This document shows positions 63,430 to 64,000 of a stretch of DNA of 64,000 nucleotides, piece by piece. The notes below the pieces were generated by a model. It saw only the letters and a list, made by a program, of their open reading frames with translations, had not been told where the DNA came from and made no database searches. The DNA is from Prosthecobacter sp. Its GTDB lineage: Bacteria > Verrucomicrobiota > Verrucomicrobiia > Verrucomicrobiales > Verrucomicrobiaceae. Where the stretch lies: NCBI RefSeq assembly GCF_020439865.1, contig NZ_JAGRPF010000064.1, positions 1-64,000 on the forward strand, in the 5' to 3' direction. The position numbers and the translations under genes were made by a program. Positions within the stretch are counted from its first letter, which is position 1, and each line of letters begins with the position of its first letter.

Positions 63430-63918
63430 ATGTGGCGCGAACTCACAACTCTCTGGCAGAGCATTTGCGATCCGGAGTATCTGCATTTGCTGCTGGAGCC
63501 GTTGCCGCTCTACGGCCTCGGCATCGGGCTGACATTTCTGATCCTGTCTTTTCTGTTTGGTGAGGTGAAATGCCGCATGCTGGCCCTCGCGGTCGTCTGC
63601 ACGTCCTGCGCGAGCGTTTGGCCCTACATCGATCTGCGTGACAAGGCCACGCCGCGCATCGTGGCGACGCGGTCGCCGGATCTTGCGCCGCTGATTCAAG
63701 AACAGACGCAGCGCCGCAAAGACTGGTCCTGGCCTTACTACGCGATGACGCTGTTCAGCTTCCTCGCATTGGTGACATCTCGTTCCCCCAAGGGCAGGCC
63801 GTTGTTGTTTCTCGTCGTCATCTTCGGAGCCCTGCTGTTCTGGTTCAGCATCTGGATGCACAAGAAGGAGTGCGAGGTCTATCACCGCAACATCGTGCGG
63901 TTTGTGCCGGTGCGGTAA
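63430..63918 (+). CDS. Hypothetical membrane protein, 162 aa
   Basis: About four predicted membrane helices: LYGLGIGLTFLILSFLFG, ALAVVCTSCASVWPYI, YYAMTLFSFLALVT and PLLFLVVIFGALLFWFSIWM. It starts 11 bases after ruvB and is probably co-transcribed. No conserved motif or family is recognised. Confidence 0.7.
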   Translation: MWRELTTLWQSICDPEYLHLLLEPLPLYGLGIGLTFLILSFLFGEVKCRMLALAVVCTSCASVWPYIDLRDKATPRIVATRSPDLAPLIQEQTQRRKDWSWPYYAMTLFSFLALVTSRSPKGRPLLFLVVIFGALLFWFSIWMHKKECEVYHRNIVRFVPVR

Positions 63919-63937
63919 GAGCACAAGCGGACAGGAG

Positions 63938-64000
63938 TTACTTCAAATACTTCTCGAACTCCTTAGGAAGCGCGCCCGGACCACCCAGATCACGACAGAC
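63938..64000 (-). CDS. C-terminal end of a truncated gene
   Basis: On the minus strand a frame enters from the right edge and ends in TAA at 63938. The visible 20 residues are VCRDLGGPGALPKEFEKYLK. There is too little to name the protein. The frame is convergent with the upstream membrane protein gene, and the 19-base gap leaves no room for a terminator. Confidence 0.5.
   Translation of the reverse strand, partial: VCRDLGGPGALPKEFEKYLK

Overview
The window looks like a chromosomal segment of a member of the Verrucomicrobiota, probably close to the Verrucomicrobiaceae (for example Prosthecobacter). This is inferred from gene content: PVC-type membrane-bound dehydrogenase/HEAT/cytochrome c proteins, a PSCyt1-DUF1549-DUF1553 / DUF1501 / pre-peptidase triad, many secreted proteins, high G+C and frequent absence of Shine-Dalgarno sequences.

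Left edge to 6 kb is an accessory region. It holds a truncated XRE regulator, an unrecognised gene, an HNH endonuclease gene, and a compact type II restriction-modification operon: a controller-like HTH gene, a C5-cytosine methyltransferase and an NgoMIV-family endonuclease, with a C-box-like direct repeat in front. Next to it is a scar zone: a 107-bp copy of the 3' end of a neighbouring gene joins a decayed fragment that resembles the N-terminus of Cas1. A MntA-HepT toxin-antitoxin pair follows, then a second Cas1-like fragment.

From 6 to 15.6 kb come a secreted alpha/beta hydrolase, a small LuxR-HTH-like protein, a 1.3-kb gene-poor stretch, an EF-P gene with an arginine at the loop tip, and a minus-strand surface-polysaccharide group (GDP-fucose synthase, sugar C-methyltransferase, MsbA-like ABC exporter) with tRNA-Glu.

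From 15.9 to 20.0 kb is the most unusual module: a 1002-residue Pro/Ala-rich protein with 13 SPF motifs, two copies of a small unrecognised domain and a C-terminal roadblock-like segment, followed by an MglA-like GTPase and a roadblock/LC7 protein. The large gene carries a 13-base C tract that could switch it by slippage.

From 20 to 34.4 kb the genes are mostly metabolic: ApbE, a GNAT-like protein, a zinc alcohol dehydrogenase, a fatty-acid hydroxylase, tRNA-Arg, a PVC cytochrome, an orphan LON domain, FAH hydrolase with eukaryotic-type HisA, then leuA behind a leucine-rich leader peptide, a HAD phosphatase, an RsmA-Nudix fusion and PanD.

From 34.4 to 64 kb are a second PVC cytochrome, a sugar/aldolase/deacetylase group, a YacP-like NYN protein, a TPR protein translationally coupled to a one-chain 5-oxoprolinase, the PSD1/DUF1501/PPC operon, two integral membrane enzymes, a CehA/McbA-type hydrolase, cytidine deaminase, a hexose-6-phosphate mutarotase, a PaaK-like ligase, an FtsX/LolD-type ABC transporter, RuvB, a small membrane protein and the end of a truncated gene. 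Long antisense ORFs throughout the window were treated as shadows of high-G+C genes.
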